This document shows, in pieces, positions 29,724-40,553 of a DNA stretch of 64,000 nucleotides. Origin of the DNA: Bartonella apihabitans. Lineage in GTDB: Bacteria; Pseudomonadota; Alphaproteobacteria; Rhizobiales; Rhizobiaceae. The notes under the pieces are model-generated. The model made no database searches, was not told where the DNA came from, and was given only the letters and a program-made list of their open reading frames with translations. How positions within the stretch are numbered: the stretch's first letter is position 1; each line of letters starts with the position of its first letter. Position numbers and translations under genes: made by a program. Location: NCBI RefSeq assembly GCF_030758755.1, contig NZ_CP132387.1, positions 1,240,001 to 1,304,000 on the forward strand, in the 5' to 3' direction.

Positions 29724-29878
29724 AGAACGCGCGACACAGCTATCTTTATGAGAGAGCTTAGCCCCCAAGAAAAACGTCGGCTGTGCAGTTTTCAAATGAA
29801 TGAATTCACGCAAAAATCCGAAACCATAAGCGCTCGTTTATCGAAAGCTCAACCGCTTGCTCATAGAGTGATTAAAAA

Positions 29879-30865
29879 TCATAAATCTTTAATGATACGG
29901 GCAAGAAGTGTGAATGAATCCATGCGTTTTTTATTATCCCAAATCGGGCTCGTAACAATCAACTCGTCTGCATTCGTATCGGCTATCAGTTTTTTTAGGC
30001 CCAGTTCGACTGTTTCAGAGGAGCCGACCACAGAGCAGGACAAAGATTGTTCAAGCACCAAGCGGTGATTGAAGGGAAGATTGTCAACATAGTTCATGAC
30101 CGGTTTCGGTAATGAACAGGCACGCCCTGTTCTCAAATTGACGAAGGATTGTTGTTGCGAAGAAAACAGAAACTTTGCTTCGTCATCCGTTTCAGCAACC
30201 ACAACATTTGCAGCAACCATTGCAACGGGCTTATCGAGATATTCCGACGGCTGGAAATTATCGCGATAGACTTTGAGTGCGCGATAAAGCTCGGCCGGTG
30301 CAAAATGCGAAGCAAACGAATAAGGCAAGCCCAAAACTGCCGCAAGCTGCGCCCCATAAAGGCTCGACCCCAAAATCCATACCGGCACGTGCAAACCTGC
30401 TCCCGGAACTGCGCGCAATTGTTGCTGAGGTTCGGCATCTTTAAAATAGTCAAGCAATTCGACGACATCGCGGGGATAATCATTCGGGTTGCTATCAAGC
30501 GAACGTCTCAAGGCTCTCGCTGTCATCTGGTCAGTACCGGGAGCACGACCTAATCCGAGTTCAACCCTTTTCGGGTAGAGTGCTTCAAGAGTGCCGAATT
30601 GTTCGGCAATGACCAGCGGAGAATGGTTAGGAAGCATAACGCCGCCTGCACCAACAACAATTTTATTGGTCGAGGCAAGAATCTGCCCCATTACAACCGC
30701 CGTTGCAGCGCTTGCAATGCCGGTCATATTGTGATGTTCGGCATACCAGATACGGGGGAACCCTAGCTCATCCACATGTTTGGCAAGAGCTATGGAATTT
30801 TTTAACGCCTGGGCAACCGAACTTCCCTCAGGCACGGGACATAGATCAAGGACAGATATTTTCAT
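29879..30865 (-). CDS. LLM-class flavin-dependent oxidoreductase (luciferase-like)
   Basis: 328 residues from ATG 30865 ([16 protein letters not shown]); the frame extends upstream, but family members start here. Signatures of the MsnO8/bacterial luciferase-like group are [74 protein letters not shown] and [11 protein letters not shown]. It is an FMNH2-dependent oxidoreductase of unknown substrate in the cytoplasm. It follows tgt by 67 bp on the same strand and could be a read-through partner. Intact. Confidence 0.92.
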   Translation of the reverse strand: MKISVLDLCPVPEGSSVAQALKNSIALAKHVDELGFPRIWYAEHHNMTGIASAATAVVMGQILASTNKIVVGAGGVMLPNHSPLVIAEQFGTLEALYPKRVELGLGRAPGTDQMTARALRRSLDSNPNDYPRDVVELLDYFKDAEPQQQLRAVPGAGLHVPVWILGSSLYGAQLAAVLGLPYSFASHFAPAELYRALKVYRDNFQPSEYLDKPVAMVAANVVVAETDDEAKFLFSSQQQSFVNLRTGRACSLPKPVMNYVDNLPFNHRLVLEQSLSCSVVGSSETVELGLKKLIADTNADELIVTSPIWDNKKRMDSFTLLARIIKDL

Positions 30866-30932
30866 TTTTTTAATATAGGAACTCTCGAAATGAATACAAC
30901 GAGTGAAATTCAATCAAGCAGTGCTTTTTAAA

Positions 30933-32060
30933 TTAATCCGCACTATCGCCCCTATTCCACTCTTCTGTGACTTCGGCTACGAAATCGGCATAACGATGTG
31001 CTTCGATCGCGTCTCTTATGCCTTGCATCAATTGCTGATAAAAAGCGAGATTATTCCACGTAATCACCATTCCGGCCAATGGCTCACCCGCTTTTACGAG
31101 ATGATGAAGATAAGCGCGGCTATAATCCCGTGCTGCCGGACAGGAAGATTGTGGGTCTAACGGGCGTGGATCTTCGGCATGTTTTGCATTTCTCAAATTG
31201 ATTTTACCAAATCTTGTGAAAGCCAAACCATGTCGGCCTGCCCTTGTCGGCATGACACAATCGAACATATCAACGCCATGTGCCACACTCTTTAAAATAT
31301 CATCAGGTGTGCCAACACCCATTAAATAACGCGGTTTATCTTCCGGCAAAATCGAGCAGGTCACATCGAGCATATCCATCATGACATTTTGCGGCTCACC
31401 CACCGCCAGGCCACCAATGGAATAGCCTTTCAAATCGAGATCTTTCAAAGCATTTGCCGAACGTTCCCGCAAACTTGCATTATCCCCACCCTGAACGATA
31501 CCGAACATCGCCTTGCCCGGCTGGTTACCGAAAGCTGTTTTGCAACGTTCTGCCCAGCGTAACGACAGCTCCATTGCCTTTTCCATTTCTTTGAATGAGG
31601 CAGGCAAAGCAACGCATTGGTCGAGTTGCATCTGAATGTCGGAATCAAGAAGGCATTGTATTTCGATCGACCGTTCCGGTGTCAGCTCATAACGAGCGCC
31701 ATCTATATGCGATTGGAAGGTCACGCCCTTTTCGGTCAATTTTCTAAGCCCAGCTAACGACATAACCTGAAAACCGCCGGAGTCAGTCAAAATGGGCTTC
31801 GGCCAACGTGCAAAAACATGAAGTCCGCCCAATCTTGCAATACGTTCGGCACCGGGACGCAACATCAAATGATAGGTATTGCCGAGTATAATATCGGCAT
31901 CAAGCTCTTCAACCTGCTCCATATACATTGCCTTCACCGAACCGGCGGTTCCTACCGGCATAAAAGCAGGTGTGCGGACTTTGCCTCGCGGCATTGTAAT
32001 TTCGCCACGCCGCGCGTGACCATCTTCAGTAATTTTCTTGAAGGTGAAGGTTTCGCTCAT
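30933..32060 (-). CDS. tgt: Queuine tRNA-guanine transglycosylase
   Basis: 375 residues. [38 protein letters not shown] (catalytic Asp in DSGG), [12 protein letters not shown] and [18 protein letters not shown] are diagnostic. It swaps guanine 34 for preQ1 in tRNAs with GUN anticodons. The usual zinc site (CxCxxC plus His) is largely absent: the equivalent stretch reads [16 protein letters not shown] and the later His is Asn (TWNNL). This resembles other alphaproteobacterial Tgt proteins as I remember them, so it is probably lineage-typical. Second gene of queA-tgt, 5 bp after queA. Confidence 0.96.
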   Translation of the reverse strand: MSETFTFKKITEDGHARRGEITMPRGKVRTPAFMPVGTAGSVKAMYMEQVEELDADIILGNTYHLMLRPGAERIARLGGLHVFARWPKPILTDSGGFQVMSLAGLRKLTEKGVTFQSHIDGARYELTPERSIEIQCLLDSDIQMQLDQCVALPASFKEMEKAMELSLRWAERCKTAFGNQPGKAMFGIVQGGDNASLRERSANALKDLDLKGYSIGGLAVGEPQNVMMDMLDVTCSILPEDKPRYLMGVGTPDDILKSVAHGVDMFDCVMPTRAGRHGLAFTRFGKINLRNAKHAEDPRPLDPQSSCPAARDYSRAYLHHLVKAGEPLAGMVITWNNLAFYQQLMQGIRDAIEAHRYADFVAEVTEEWNRGDSAD

Positions 32061-32065
32061 TGTTC

Positions 32066-33142
32066 CTAATCTTTTCGTTCCAGAAAACTTGTATCGCCAT
32101 AAGAGTAAAAACGATAGCCTGTTTCAATAGCATGTTGATAGGCGTGTTTCATTTCATCAAGCCCGCTAAAAGCCGACACGAGCATGAATAATGTCGAGCG
32201 CGGCAAGTGGAAATTGGTCATCAGGCAATCGACAAACCGGAAATGATAACCCGGTGTTATAAAAATATCGGTTGAACCGGCCCATGCATCAAGTTGCCCG
32301 TTTTCATCCGCTGCACTTTCCAGAAGTCGCATCGCCGTTGTGCCAACAGCAATCACTCTGTTGCCGCGTTTTTTGACAGCCATTAATGCATCTGCCGTTT
32401 GTTGGTCTATATGACCAATTTCAGAATGCATCTTATGATCTTTTGTATCGTCAACCTTGACGGGCAAAAATGTGCCTGCCCCGACATGAAGCGTTACAAA
32501 ATATTCTTCGACACCCCGATCTTTGATCTGTTGCATCAAATCCTTGGTAAAATGAAGGCCGGCCGTTGGCGCCGCGACGGCCCCCTCTTCACGTGCATAA
32601 ACGGTCTGGTAGTCGGTTTCGTCACGCTTGTCCTCGCCCCGTTTCAAAGCAATATAGGGTGGCAAAGGCATGTGGCCGATAAGTGCGATTTCACGATCCA
32701 GCTCCGCGCCCGATTTATCAAATTCCAACAGCATTTCGCCGTTTTCACCTTTTTCACGAACCGTAGCAACAAGCTTGTCATCATCGCCAAGACTTCTATC
32801 CTTCTTGTTGAAAACAATTGTTTCGCCAATTTTCAAACGTTTCGCCGGACGAACAAAAGCGAGCCACTCATTAGGGCTAACGCGTTTATGAAGTGTTGCA
32901 CCAATATGGGCAATGGCTGCACCGCGCCGCCGTTCCCCCTGTAGTTGGGCTTTTATAACCTTAGTGTCATTGAAAACCAGTGCGTCGCCTTTTTTGAGAA
33001 GCAAGGGTAAATCACGCACATGTAAATCTTCGAGACTTCCACCTTTTCCGACATGTAACAAACGGGCGCTTTCTCGCGGAACAGCCGGACGCAAAGCGAT
33101 TTGTTTTTCAGGTAACTCGAAATCAAAAAGATCAACTTGCAT
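32066..33142 (-). CDS. queA: S-adenosylmethionine:tRNA ribosyltransferase-isomerase
   Basis: 358 residues. [20 protein letters not shown] (5-24), [56 protein letters not shown] and [11 protein letters not shown] are QueA signatures; it ends in the family form [10 protein letters not shown]. It converts the 7-aminomethyl group of preQ1 in tRNA to epoxyqueuosine using SAM. First gene of the queA-tgt pair, an order shared with Brucella and Bartonella. Intact. Confidence 0.97.
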   Translation of the reverse strand: MQVDLFDFELPEKQIALRPAVPRESARLLHVGKGGSLEDLHVRDLPLLLKKGDALVFNDTKVIKAQLQGERRRGAAIAHIGATLHKRVSPNEWLAFVRPAKRLKIGETIVFNKKDRSLGDDDKLVATVREKGENGEMLLEFDKSGAELDREIALIGHMPLPPYIALKRGEDKRDETDYQTVYAREEGAVAAPTAGLHFTKDLMQQIKDRGVEEYFVTLHVGAGTFLPVKVDDTKDHKMHSEIGHIDQQTADALMAVKKRGNRVIAVGTTAMRLLESAADENGQLDAWAGSTDIFITPGYHFRFVDCLMTNFHLPRSTLFMLVSAFSGLDEMKHAYQHAIETGYRFYSYGDTSFLERKD

Positions 33143-34000
33143 AAGAGCGCACGCACATTCATAAATCGGACAAGCGGATAATGCTTGTCACACTGTTATA
33201 TTAGACTAAAGGACCAACCTTTATGGAGGCCTTGCCAAGGATACTTGGTAATGGTTTTTTACTAAAGCATTTTCCGAAAAGTGTGAAGCGGTTTTCGGAA
33301 TCAAAAATGCGCTGCTAAAAACGCATTTTCCGAAAAGTGTGAAGCTGTTTTCGGGATTAAAAATGCGCCACTAAAAACCTATTTTTCGAAAAGTGTGAAG
33401 CGGTTTTCGGGATTAAAAATGTGTCGTCAAAAACCGTTTTCTAAACACTTTAAAACTGCTTTGGCGGGAGTAATGAACTATAAAATATCATTAATCATCA
33501 AAAATAGAACACGGACATAACGCGATTTTTTGCCCTTAAAAAATCAGGTTCTGAGCAAGTGTCACGCTCATAATAATGAATGATCAATCCCGTAAACGGC
33601 GAGCATCTAACCTGAATATAAATTCAAAATAACTATTGAAAGGATTTGCCGGAAAACATCACTGAATGACATTGAAATGATATATTTTCAGCCCGTTTTT
33701 CCGAAGTTTTACTTGCGAGAAACCGAATGAATATCCGGATATTTTACATAAGAAAAATAATTGAAATCGGATTTTTAGCGAGGAGCATAATCACTTTCAT
33801 AATCAAGCTTGTTGGTTTCCGTTATCCGTTCATTCCCGATGCCAAATATACCGAACGATATAAATAAACAGCGATCAAATTTTTCTTTAAAATTCAATGT
33901 TTTGACAAAAACACATGAATCATTTTGTGAAGATTATATCGCCTTTATTTTTGGAAAAGAAACAACTGCCATCTGTCGGAATTTCACGTTTTTAAAAAAC
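33143..34000. other. Long gene-free stretch upstream of queA
   Basis: About 860 bp between queA and the ppi genes. It contains the 56-bp tandem repeat array (33266-33466), a small hairpin CCAAG-gata-CTTGG (33234-33247) and otherwise AT-rich DNA. A plus-strand open frame at 33809-34048 has no start signal and is disregarded. The queA promoter should lie just above 33142. Confidence 0.45.
33266..33466. repeat. Tandem array of a 56-bp intergenic repeat, three good copies and one decayed
   Basis: The unit contains TTTCCGAAAAGTGTGAAGCG followed by GTTTTCGG, then AATCAAAAATGCGC and CTAAAAAC. The CGAAAAGTGTG core begins at 33275, 33331 and 33387 (spacing 56 bp each) and a diverged version begins near 33441. 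The core is a semi-palindrome (CCGAAAA ... TTTTCGG). Similar CCGAAAA-GTGTGAAGCGG-TTTTCGG elements are, to my knowledge, scattered through Rhizobiales intergenic DNA as single or clustered repeats. Transcripts would form hairpins. Confidence 0.8.
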
Positions 34001-34036
34001 AAAAGGTGTTCCGAATTTGATCAAAACACCTTTTTT
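34001..34036 (-). terminator. Terminator after the cyclophilin genes
   Basis: Stem AAAAGGTGTT / AACACCTTTT with a 14-bp loop and T/A runs on both sides; it lies 50 bp past the stop of the downstream ppi gene and could work in both directions. Confidence 0.75.
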
Positions 34037-34085
34037 CAAGTTTTATAAATTAAAGCTTCCGAACAACTGTGTCGAGCCTTGAAAA

Positions 34086-34598
34086 TTATTTTTTATCGGC
34101 AGCAATTGTTGCTTTGACAATGCTATCAGGATCGCTGACAGGCTCGCCTTTTTTGAGCTTGTCGACATTTTCCATGCCTTCAATGACCTGTCCCCAGACC
34201 GTATATTGACGATTGAGCCACGGAGCATCCTCAAAACAGATAAAGAATTGGGAATTTGCCGAATTCGGGTTTTGACTGCGTGCCATAGAGGCAGTGCCAC
34301 GTTTATGTGGCACATTGGAAAATTCGGCTTTGAGATCGGGCTTGTCGGATCCGCCCATACCTGCTCGCGCTGCATTGAATTTCTTGCCGCCTTTTTTGCC
34401 AAATTCGACATCGCCTGTCTGTGCCATAAAGCCGTCTATCACGCGGTGAAAAACAACATTATCATAAGCGCCTTCACGGGTTAATTCTTTAATTCTCTTG
34501 ACATGTTCGGGAGCAACATCAGGCAATAATTCTATAACCACATCGCCCTTTGTTGTTTCCAATATCAGAGTATTTTCGGGATCTTTAATTTCAGCCAT
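34086..34598 (-). CDS. ppiB: Peptidyl-prolyl cis-trans isomerase, cytoplasmic cyclophilin
   Basis: 170 residues without a signal peptide. Cyclophilin motifs are YDNVVFHRVIDGFMAQTGD (active-site Arg and Gln region), GTASMARSQNPNSANSQFFI and WLNRQYTVWGQVIEGM. It accelerates proline isomerisation during folding. It is adjacent to a secreted paralogue 10 bp upstream on the same strand; the two proteins share long identical stretches and arose by tandem duplication. Intact. Confidence 0.93.
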   Translation of the reverse strand: MAEIKDPENTLILETTKGDVVIELLPDVAPEHVKRIKELTREGAYDNVVFHRVIDGFMAQTGDVEFGKKGGKKFNAARAGMGGSDKPDLKAEFSNVPHKRGTASMARSQNPNSANSQFFICFEDAPWLNRQYTVWGQVIEGMENVDKLKKGEPVSDPDSIVKATIAADKK

Positions 34599-34608
34599 TT
34601 CTTTTCCT

Positions 34609-35190
34609 TTATTTTGTAGCTTCGATACGTGCTTTTATAATGACGTCTGGATCAGCAACCGAACCGTTATTATCTGCCCGCCCTTTTTTGACTTTATCAA
34701 CAACATCCATGCCTTTTACAACTTCACCCACAACCGTGTACTGGCCATTGAGGAAAGAGGCATCATCAAAACAGATGAAGAACTGGGAATTGGCTGAATT
34801 CGGGTCTTGCGAACGCGCCATTCCGACTGTTCCGCGTTTGAAGGGGGCTTTGGAAAATTCCGCTGCAAGGTCGGGATATTGTGAACCACCCATGCCAGCA
34901 CGACGAATATTGAATTCGGGGCTGCCTTTTTTGCCGAATTTTACATCGCCCGTCTGCGCCATAAAGCCGGGAATAACCCGATGGAAGACGACATTATCAT
35001 AAGCACCTTCTTTGGTGAGCTTTTCGATTTGCGCAACATGTTTGGGAGCAAGATCAGGACGCAACCTGATTGTCACATCACCATCTTTCAATGTTAATAC
35101 CAGATTTTCTCCGCCTGCAGCAAAAGCCACGGGGGCAAGCGAAAAAAGTGCAAACAGAACGGCCATAATGCCCAAAAGTTTACGAACCAA
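34609..35190 (-). CDS. ppiA: Peptidyl-prolyl cis-trans isomerase, exported cyclophilin
   Basis: 193 residues. Residues 1-24 form a signal peptide (LLGIMAVLFALFSLAPVAFA, cleavage after AFA). The mature cyclophilin domain has YDNVVFHRVIPGFMAQTGD, GTVGMARSQDPNSANSQFF and FLNGQYTVVGEVVKGMDVVD. It acts in the periplasm. Position coaD-ppiA-ppiB matches Brucella/Bartonella gene order. Intact. Confidence 0.93.
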   Translation of the reverse strand: MVRKLLGIMAVLFALFSLAPVAFAAGGENLVLTLKDGDVTIRLRPDLAPKHVAQIEKLTKEGAYDNVVFHRVIPGFMAQTGDVKFGKKGSPEFNIRRAGMGGSQYPDLAAEFSKAPFKRGTVGMARSQDPNSANSQFFICFDDASFLNGQYTVVGEVVKGMDVVDKVKKGRADNNGSVADPDVIIKARIEATK

Positions 35191-35203
35191 GGTTTTTCTC
35201 CAT

Positions 35204-35698
35204 TTATGACTTGAATTTTTTTGTTAAAGCCAATGCAACATTTTCGGGAACAAAGGGCGAAACATCCCCCTTCATCAATGCAATTTGCCGAACAAGAGTA
35301 GCGGAAATTGAACGAACCGCATCGGCTGCCGGCAAGAACAATGTCTGTATTTCAGGTGCCAACGCCCTGTTCATGCCGGCAAGTTGCATTTCATAGTTGA
35401 AATCCGTGCTATCGCGCAAACCACGTATAATAAAATTCGCGCCGATCTCGCGTGCTTTATCAACCAACAAATTGTCGAATGAAATAACTTCCAAACGTTT
35501 TTCTGTGTCTCTCAGAACAGTCTTTGCAATGGTTTCGATCAGTTTCTTGCGTTCTTCAAACGTAAAAAACGGGGCTTTGCTCGGGTGGATGCCAATTGCA
35601 ACAACAACTTTATCAGCTACTCCAAAGGCACCACGCAAAACATCAAGATGGCCATTGGTAATCGGGTCGAACGAACCAGCAAAAATTGCCACTTTCAT
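35204..35698 (-). CDS. coaD: Pantetheine-phosphate adenylyltransferase
   Basis: 164 residues. [20 protein letters not shown] (4-23) contains the nucleotidyltransferase TxGH motif; [20 protein letters not shown] and the [20 protein letters not shown] segment match the family. It makes dephospho-CoA, the penultimate CoA step. It lies 40 bp downstream of gyrA and 13 bp upstream of ppiA. Intact, family length. Confidence 0.96.
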   Translation of the reverse strand: MKVAIFAGSFDPITNGHLDVLRGAFGVADKVVVAIGIHPSKAPFFTFEERKKLIETIAKTVLRDTEKRLEVISFDNLLVDKAREIGANFIIRGLRDSTDFNYEMQLAGMNRALAPEIQTLFLPAADAVRSISATLVRQIALMKGDVSPFVPENVALALTKKFKS

Positions 35699-35738
35699 CT
35701 TTCACCTCCCGTCAGCCATCCTGATATGACTTGATTAT

Positions 35739-38531
35739 TCAATCATCCGTTTGCGTATCAGAGTTGCCTGACGAACCGTTGTCATCATTCGGCGCAGTTT
35801 CGTCAATGTCGCTGTCTTCCTCTTCCGATTCAGAAATACGTTCGACTGAAACAACTTTCTCGTTTTCGGCTGTATCGAAAATTGTGACACCTTTTGTTGA
35901 ACGTCCTGCAATGCGAATTCCTGCAACCGGAACGCGGATGAGTTTACCACCATCCGAAACAAGCATGATCTGATCACTTTCCTCGACAGGGAAAGCTGCA
36001 ACCAGCTTGCCGATTTCGGCTGTCTTTGAAGGATCTGTGGCTCTTATCCCCTTACCACCGCGACCGGAAATTCTGAATTCATAGGATGAAGAACGTTTTC
36101 CATAACCGAACTCACTTACTGTCAACAGCATCTGTTCATGTTGAGAAAGTTCATTATAACGTGCTTCGCTAAGCTCGGCATCGCCTGTTGCTTCTTCCTC
36201 GTCACTGATTGTCACGTCATCGCTATCGTTACCGGCTGCACGGCGTTCGGCAACGGCACGTTTGAGATAGGCCGAGCGTTCGGCTGGCGTTGCTTCAACA
36301 TGTTCCAGAATAGCCATTGAAATGACTTTATCACCTTCGCCGAGATTTATACCGCGCACGCCAATGGAATTTCTACCGGCGAAGACACGAACATCCGAAA
36401 CGGCAAAACGGATACATTGACCGTCAGCAGTGGTCAGAACCACATCGTCATTTTCTGTACATGTGTCGACAGATAGAATTTCATCTTCATCATCGTCGAA
36501 TTTCATCGCAATTTTGCCGTTGCGGTTAACTTGTACAAAGTCGGAAAGCTTGTTGCGCCGCACAGTGCCACGCGTTGTCGCAAACATGACATCAAGTTCG
36601 CTCCAGCTTTCTTCATCCTCCGGCAATGGCATGATTGTGGTGATGCGTTCGCCCTGTTGCAAAGGCAGAAGGTTAATGAGCGCCTTGCCACGCGATTGGG
36701 GCGTACCAACTGGCAAACGCCACACTTTCTCTTTGTAAACAATGCCACGTGAAGAGAAGAACAGAACCGGCGCATGCGTATTGGCAACAAACAGACGGGT
36801 TACGAAATCCTCATCCTTTGTTGTCATGCCGGAGCGGCCTTTACCACCGCGATGTTGCGCCCGATAAGTGTTGAGCGGAACGCGCTTGATATAGCCGCTA
36901 TGACTTACAGTGACGACCATTTCCTCACGTGCAATCAGGTCTTCGTCATCCATTTCGGCGCCACCGGAGCCGAATGATGTAAGACGAGGTGTAGCAAATT
37001 CATTGCGAACGGCCATCAATTCGTCTTTGACAATTGTCAAGACACGCAAACGGGATCCAAGAATATCGAGATAATCGGTAATTTCCGCGCCGATTTTATT
37101 GAGTTCATCGGCAATCTCGTCGCGCCCCAAAGCTGTCAGACGTTGCAAGCGCAAATCAAGAATGGCACGAGCCTGCTCTTCCGAAAGATTATAGGTATTG
37201 TCCTCATGAATAATGTGACGTGGGTCGTCAATCAGTTCGATAAGATGGCGAACTTCTGCAGCCGGCCAACGGCGTGTCATCAACTGGTCACGCGCGGTTT
37301 GCGGGTCCGGTGCATTACGGATAAGCTGGATGACTTCGTCAATATTGGCAACAGCAATTGCCAGACCAACCAAAACATGGGCACGTTCACGTGCTTTGCG
37401 CAGTAAAAACTTGGTACGCCGTGTAACAACCTCTTCACGGAACAGAACAAAGGCCTTGAGCATATCAAGGAGAGTCATTTGTTCAGGCTTACCGCCATTC
37501 AATGCCACCATATTGCAGCCGAAAGAGGTTTGCAAAGGTGTGTAGCGATAAAGCTGGTTCAAAACAACATCGGCAACGGCATCACGCTTCAGCTCGATCA
37601 CAACGCGATAGCCTTCACGATCGGATTCATCGCGTAAATCCGAAATGCCTTCAATCCGTTTCTCGCGTACAAGCTCGGCAATTTTTTCAACCATCGTTGC
37701 TTTATTCACCTGATAGGGAATTTCAGTAACAACGATGGCCTGCCGGTCATTGCGGATTTCTTCAATATCGACCTTGGCGCGCATGATGAGCGAGCCGCGT
37801 CCGGTTTCATAGGCCGAACGTATGCCGGCGCGACCGAGGATAATCCCGCCCGTCGGGAAATCCGGCCCCGGTATAATCTTGAGCATTTCATCAAGTGTTA
37901 TGGCCGGATTATCAATGAGAGCGACACAACCGTCAACAATTTCGCCAAGATTGTGCGGCGGAATATTGGTGGCCATACCGACCGCAATACCGCCTGAACC
38001 ATTCACCAGAAGGTTCGGGAAACGTGCCGGAAGAACAATCGGTTCCTGCTCGCGCCCATCATAATTATCCTGAAAATCGACAGTCTCTTTGTCAATGTCA
38101 TAAAGCAGACTATCGGAAACTTTTTCCAGCCGACATTCGGTGTAACGCATAGCTGCAGGCGGATCACCATCAATTGAACCGAAGTTCCCCTGCCCGTCAA
38201 TAAGCGGAACGCGCAACGAAAAATCCTGCGCCATGCGCACCAGCGCATCATAAATAGATGAATCGCCATGCGGGTGGAATTTACCCATCACCTCGCCGAC
38301 AACACCGGCAGATTTACGATAAGGCTTATTGAAAGAAAGCCCCATCTGGTTCATTGCATAGAGAATGCGCCTATGCACCGGCTTCATACCGTCGCGAACA
38401 TCAGGCAGCGCACGCGATACGATCACGCTCATCGCATAATCGAGATAAGAGCGCTCCATTTCCTCTACAATATTGACCGGTTCAATACCGTTCGGATTTC
38501 CTGAATCTGGTGGTACAATTTGATCGTTCAC
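35739..38531 (-). CDS. gyrA: DNA gyrase subunit A
   Basis: 930 residues. [20 protein letters not shown] begins the breakage-reunion domain; [19 protein letters not shown] is the quinolone-resistance region, AMRYTECRL holds the catalytic Tyr. The C-terminal beta-pinwheel repeats follow, including the GyrA box QHRGGKG. An acidic tail of Asp/Glu/Ser ends the protein. With GyrB it introduces negative supercoils. The position equivalent to E. coli Ser83 is Ser. Divergent from marC. No lesion over 2.8 kb. Confidence 0.98.
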   Translation of the reverse strand: MNDQIVPPDSGNPNGIEPVNIVEEMERSYLDYAMSVIVSRALPDVRDGMKPVHRRILYAMNQMGLSFNKPYRKSAGVVGEVMGKFHPHGDSSIYDALVRMAQDFSLRVPLIDGQGNFGSIDGDPPAAMRYTECRLEKVSDSLLYDIDKETVDFQDNYDGREQEPIVLPARFPNLLVNGSGGIAVGMATNIPPHNLGEIVDGCVALIDNPAITLDEMLKIIPGPDFPTGGIILGRAGIRSAYETGRGSLIMRAKVDIEEIRNDRQAIVVTEIPYQVNKATMVEKIAELVREKRIEGISDLRDESDREGYRVVIELKRDAVADVVLNQLYRYTPLQTSFGCNMVALNGGKPEQMTLLDMLKAFVLFREEVVTRRTKFLLRKARERAHVLVGLAIAVANIDEVIQLIRNAPDPQTARDQLMTRRWPAAEVRHLIELIDDPRHIIHEDNTYNLSEEQARAILDLRLQRLTALGRDEIADELNKIGAEITDYLDILGSRLRVLTIVKDELMAVRNEFATPRLTSFGSGGAEMDDEDLIAREEMVVTVSHSGYIKRVPLNTYRAQHRGGKGRSGMTTKDEDFVTRLFVANTHAPVLFFSSRGIVYKEKVWRLPVGTPQSRGKALINLLPLQQGERITTIMPLPEDEESWSELDVMFATTRGTVRRNKLSDFVQVNRNGKIAMKFDDDEDEILSVDTCTENDDVVLTTADGQCIRFAVSDVRVFAGRNSIGVRGINLGEGDKVISMAILEHVEATPAERSAYLKRAVAERRAAGNDSDDVTISDEEEATGDAELSEARYNELSQHEQMLLTVSEFGYGKRSSSYEFRISGRGGKGIRATDPSKTAEIGKLVAAFPVEESDQIMLVSDGGKLIRVPVAGIRIAGRSTKGVTIFDTAENEKVVSVERISESEEEDSDIDETAPNDDNGSSGNSDTQTDD

Positions 38532-38773
38532 GGCTACACAACTTCCTTAATAGAATCAGCCTTTCCTTTATAACGAAAAATGCCCTGAAAAGCCAATTTC
38601 TCTTGCCCTTCTGCGTATGGATTTGGCTATTATTTTCAGTGTGTTAGTTAGCCACGAGAAAAATCGGTGGATGACTTTATGTTGAATTTGTGCCATGAGA
38701 GCTGAAATAAATGTTTTCAACAGCCCCTGATTTTGGCACATACCGAATGATGGCGCACCAAGGAGTAACAATC

Positions 38774-39406
38774 ATGTTTGACGCAGGTTTGTTGCTAAAT
38801 GCGTTTATCACATTGCTGGTCACGATTGACCCTGTAGGTCTCGTGCCGATTTTCTTGGGCCTGACGCGTGACATGACAGATATGGAACGCAAGTCCACCG
38901 CTATTGCTGCGTCTGTCATTTCTTATGTTATCCTGCTCGCTTTCGCGCTTATCGGCGGGGCAATATTGGAAGGGCTGGGTATTTCGCTCGGTGCATTCCA
39001 GATTGCCGGCGGTATTTTATTGTTTGCGATTGCTTTCGAGATGATTTTCGAAAAACGCTCGGCGAGAAAACAGAAATCTGTCAAAACCGCCGTCACCAAA
39101 GATCATATTCACAATATTGCAGCTTTTCCGCTTGCCATACCGATGATTGCCGGACCCGGTGCGATCTCGGCCACCATTCTGATGGCAAGCAAAAACCCTG
39201 GATTCGTCGGAACTGTCGTTTCCTGTTTTGTTATTCTGATTTCGGTGATTGTCTGTTACGGCTTCATGCTTCTTGCCCACCCGATTGACCAACTCTTAGG
39301 TGAAACGGGTAGAACGATACTCACTCGCCTCTTCGGTGTCATCCTTGCGGCATTAGCGGTTCAATTCGTTGCCAACGGGATTTTGGCTCTCTTCCATATT
39401 GTGTGA
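38774..39406 (+). CDS. MarC family integral membrane protein
   Basis: 210 residues from ATG 38774 with AGGAG at 38761-38765; longer upstream starts lack a site. Six transmembrane helices. Family segments are FITLLVTIDPVGLVPIFLGL (about 9-28), GISLGAFQIAGGILLFAIAF and FPLAIPMIAGPGAISATILM. Inner membrane; despite its name MarC is not an established drug-resistance protein and its substrate is unknown. Transcribed divergently from gyrA. Intact. Confidence 0.93.
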   Translation: MFDAGLLLNAFITLLVTIDPVGLVPIFLGLTRDMTDMERKSTAIAASVISYVILLAFALIGGAILEGLGISLGAFQIAGGILLFAIAFEMIFEKRSARKQKSVKTAVTKDHIHNIAAFPLAIPMIAGPGAISATILMASKNPGFVGTVVSCFVILISVIVCYGFMLLAHPIDQLLGETGRTILTRLFGVILAALAVQFVANGILALFHIV

Positions 39407-39825
39407 AACCGCGTCACCACAAAACGCCCTTTGGCACATCATTTCAGAATTGTTGCGCATATAGTTGGTTGCAGATCTATTTTTCATGAAAACCTGCCGG
39501 ATAAGCTCAAAACGAAGACATGTTCAAAACATTTCGGAAAACACGGGTGACAATCCGGAAAAACAGTTCCGGAATATCCTGCTCCTGTCCAGCCAATCTT
39601 GCATATTCAAATATGGGCTACGGCGAAAAGTCTTATGAACAGAAGTTGCAGCCTGATAAAAGCTCCCTGCTCCACTTATTCCCGAAAGCTGCGATTCGCC
39701 TGAAAACAATGGAAACGGGGAGTTTTTTCAATTTTTTGAGTTATGCAACTGAGTTTTCAAGACGATCACGACAAAAACATTGAACTGTAATCGCAAAGCG
39801 GGATAATCGCTAAACAGCTAAAGCC
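39407..39825. other. Intergenic between marC and ssb ends
   Basis: About 420 bp between convergent marC and ssb. A short palindrome CCGGAAaaacagTTCCGG (about 39555-39574) is present. Two overlapping open frames (39520-39783 plus, 39524-39709 minus) have no recognised product or start signal. Confidence 0.4.
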
Positions 39826-40317
39826 TCAAAATGGAACATCGTCGTCAAGCTGACGCGAAAAATTGCTTCCTGATTGATTGTTTCCGCCCTGATCGGAATT
39901 GCCGTAGCCGCCGCCAAAACCGCTGGATTGATCGCTCACCTGCTGACGGCTGCCACCACCTTCACCGCGGCTATCAAGCATTTGCAATTCACCGCGATAT
40001 TTTTGCAAAACAATCTCGGTTGTGTAACGGTCATTACCGTTCTGATCCTGCCATTTACGGGTTTGCAACTGCCCCTCGATATAAACCTTCGCGCCTTTTT
40101 TAAGATATTGCTCGACAACTTTGACCAGATTTTCGTTAAAAATGACAACGCTGTGCCATTCTGTCCGCTCGCGACGCTCGCCTGTATTACGGTCACGCCA
40201 CGTATCCGACGTTGCAATGCGCAAACTTGCCACTTGATCGCCGGAATTCATTCTGCGAATTTCCGGATCTGCACCGAGATTACCAATCAGAATGACTTTG
40301 TTAACACTGCCTGCCAT
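39826..40317 (-). CDS. ssb: Single-stranded DNA-binding protein
   Basis: 163 residues from ATG 40317 ([20 protein letters not shown]); an upstream start adds residues not found in the family. The OB-fold covers 1-110 ([40 protein letters not shown]). A Gly/Gln/Ser-rich linker follows, and the protein ends DDDVPF, the conserved acidic tip that docks partner proteins. Divergent from uvrA across a gap with one SOS box, so it is likely damage-inducible. Intact. Confidence 0.97.
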   Translation of the reverse strand: MAGSVNKVILIGNLGADPEIRRMNSGDQVASLRIATSDTWRDRNTGERRERTEWHSVVIFNENLVKVVEQYLKKGAKVYIEGQLQTRKWQDQNGNDRYTTEIVLQKYRGELQMLDSRGEGGGSRQQVSDQSSGFGGGYGNSDQGGNNQSGSNFSRQLDDDVPF

Positions 40318-40519
40318 TATAAAAACTCCAAACCACGCGGCCAAAAGCCGAAAATTAAATGCTAAAACTCAATTTGCCACCATATAATCTATTTTCACGC
40401 TTGGGGCAAAAAAGCCTGTTTTATTCGTGCAATTTCCACAGAACTTCTATTTTTGTTATTTCTTTAAGCCAAATCTTACCATTGCAATTTTTGACCATCT
40501 CACCTATTTGAAAGCGAGT

Positions 40520-40534
40520 GTTCCATTTTTGTTC
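40520..40534 (+). promoter_or_regulatory. LexA (SOS) box between ssb and uvrA
   Basis: GTTC-CATTTTT-GTTC is an exact match to the alphaproteobacterial direct-repeat SOS operator GTTC-N7-GTTC. It lies 20 bp before the uvrA start and about 200 bp from the ssb start. Confidence 0.85.
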
Positions 40535-40553
40535 TTTCCCCGCAAGGCCAAAT

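Noticed and set aside
29493..30068. Plus-strand open frame of 191 codons
   Set aside because: Its second part is antisense to the 3' end of the LLM gene and its first part covers the hairpin block; no start site or similarity.
33143..33265. Possible preQ1 riboswitch upstream of queA
   Set aside because: No preQ1-I type hairpin with A-rich tail was seen near the start; only a small CCAAG/CTTGG stem.
33266..33466. Repeat array considered as a CRISPR
   Set aside because: The whole 56-bp unit repeats, with no unique spacers between copies, and no cas genes are nearby.
39520..39783. Plus-strand open frame of 87 codons between marC and ssb
   Set aside because: No ribosome site, a similar-length open frame on the opposite strand, no recognisable features.
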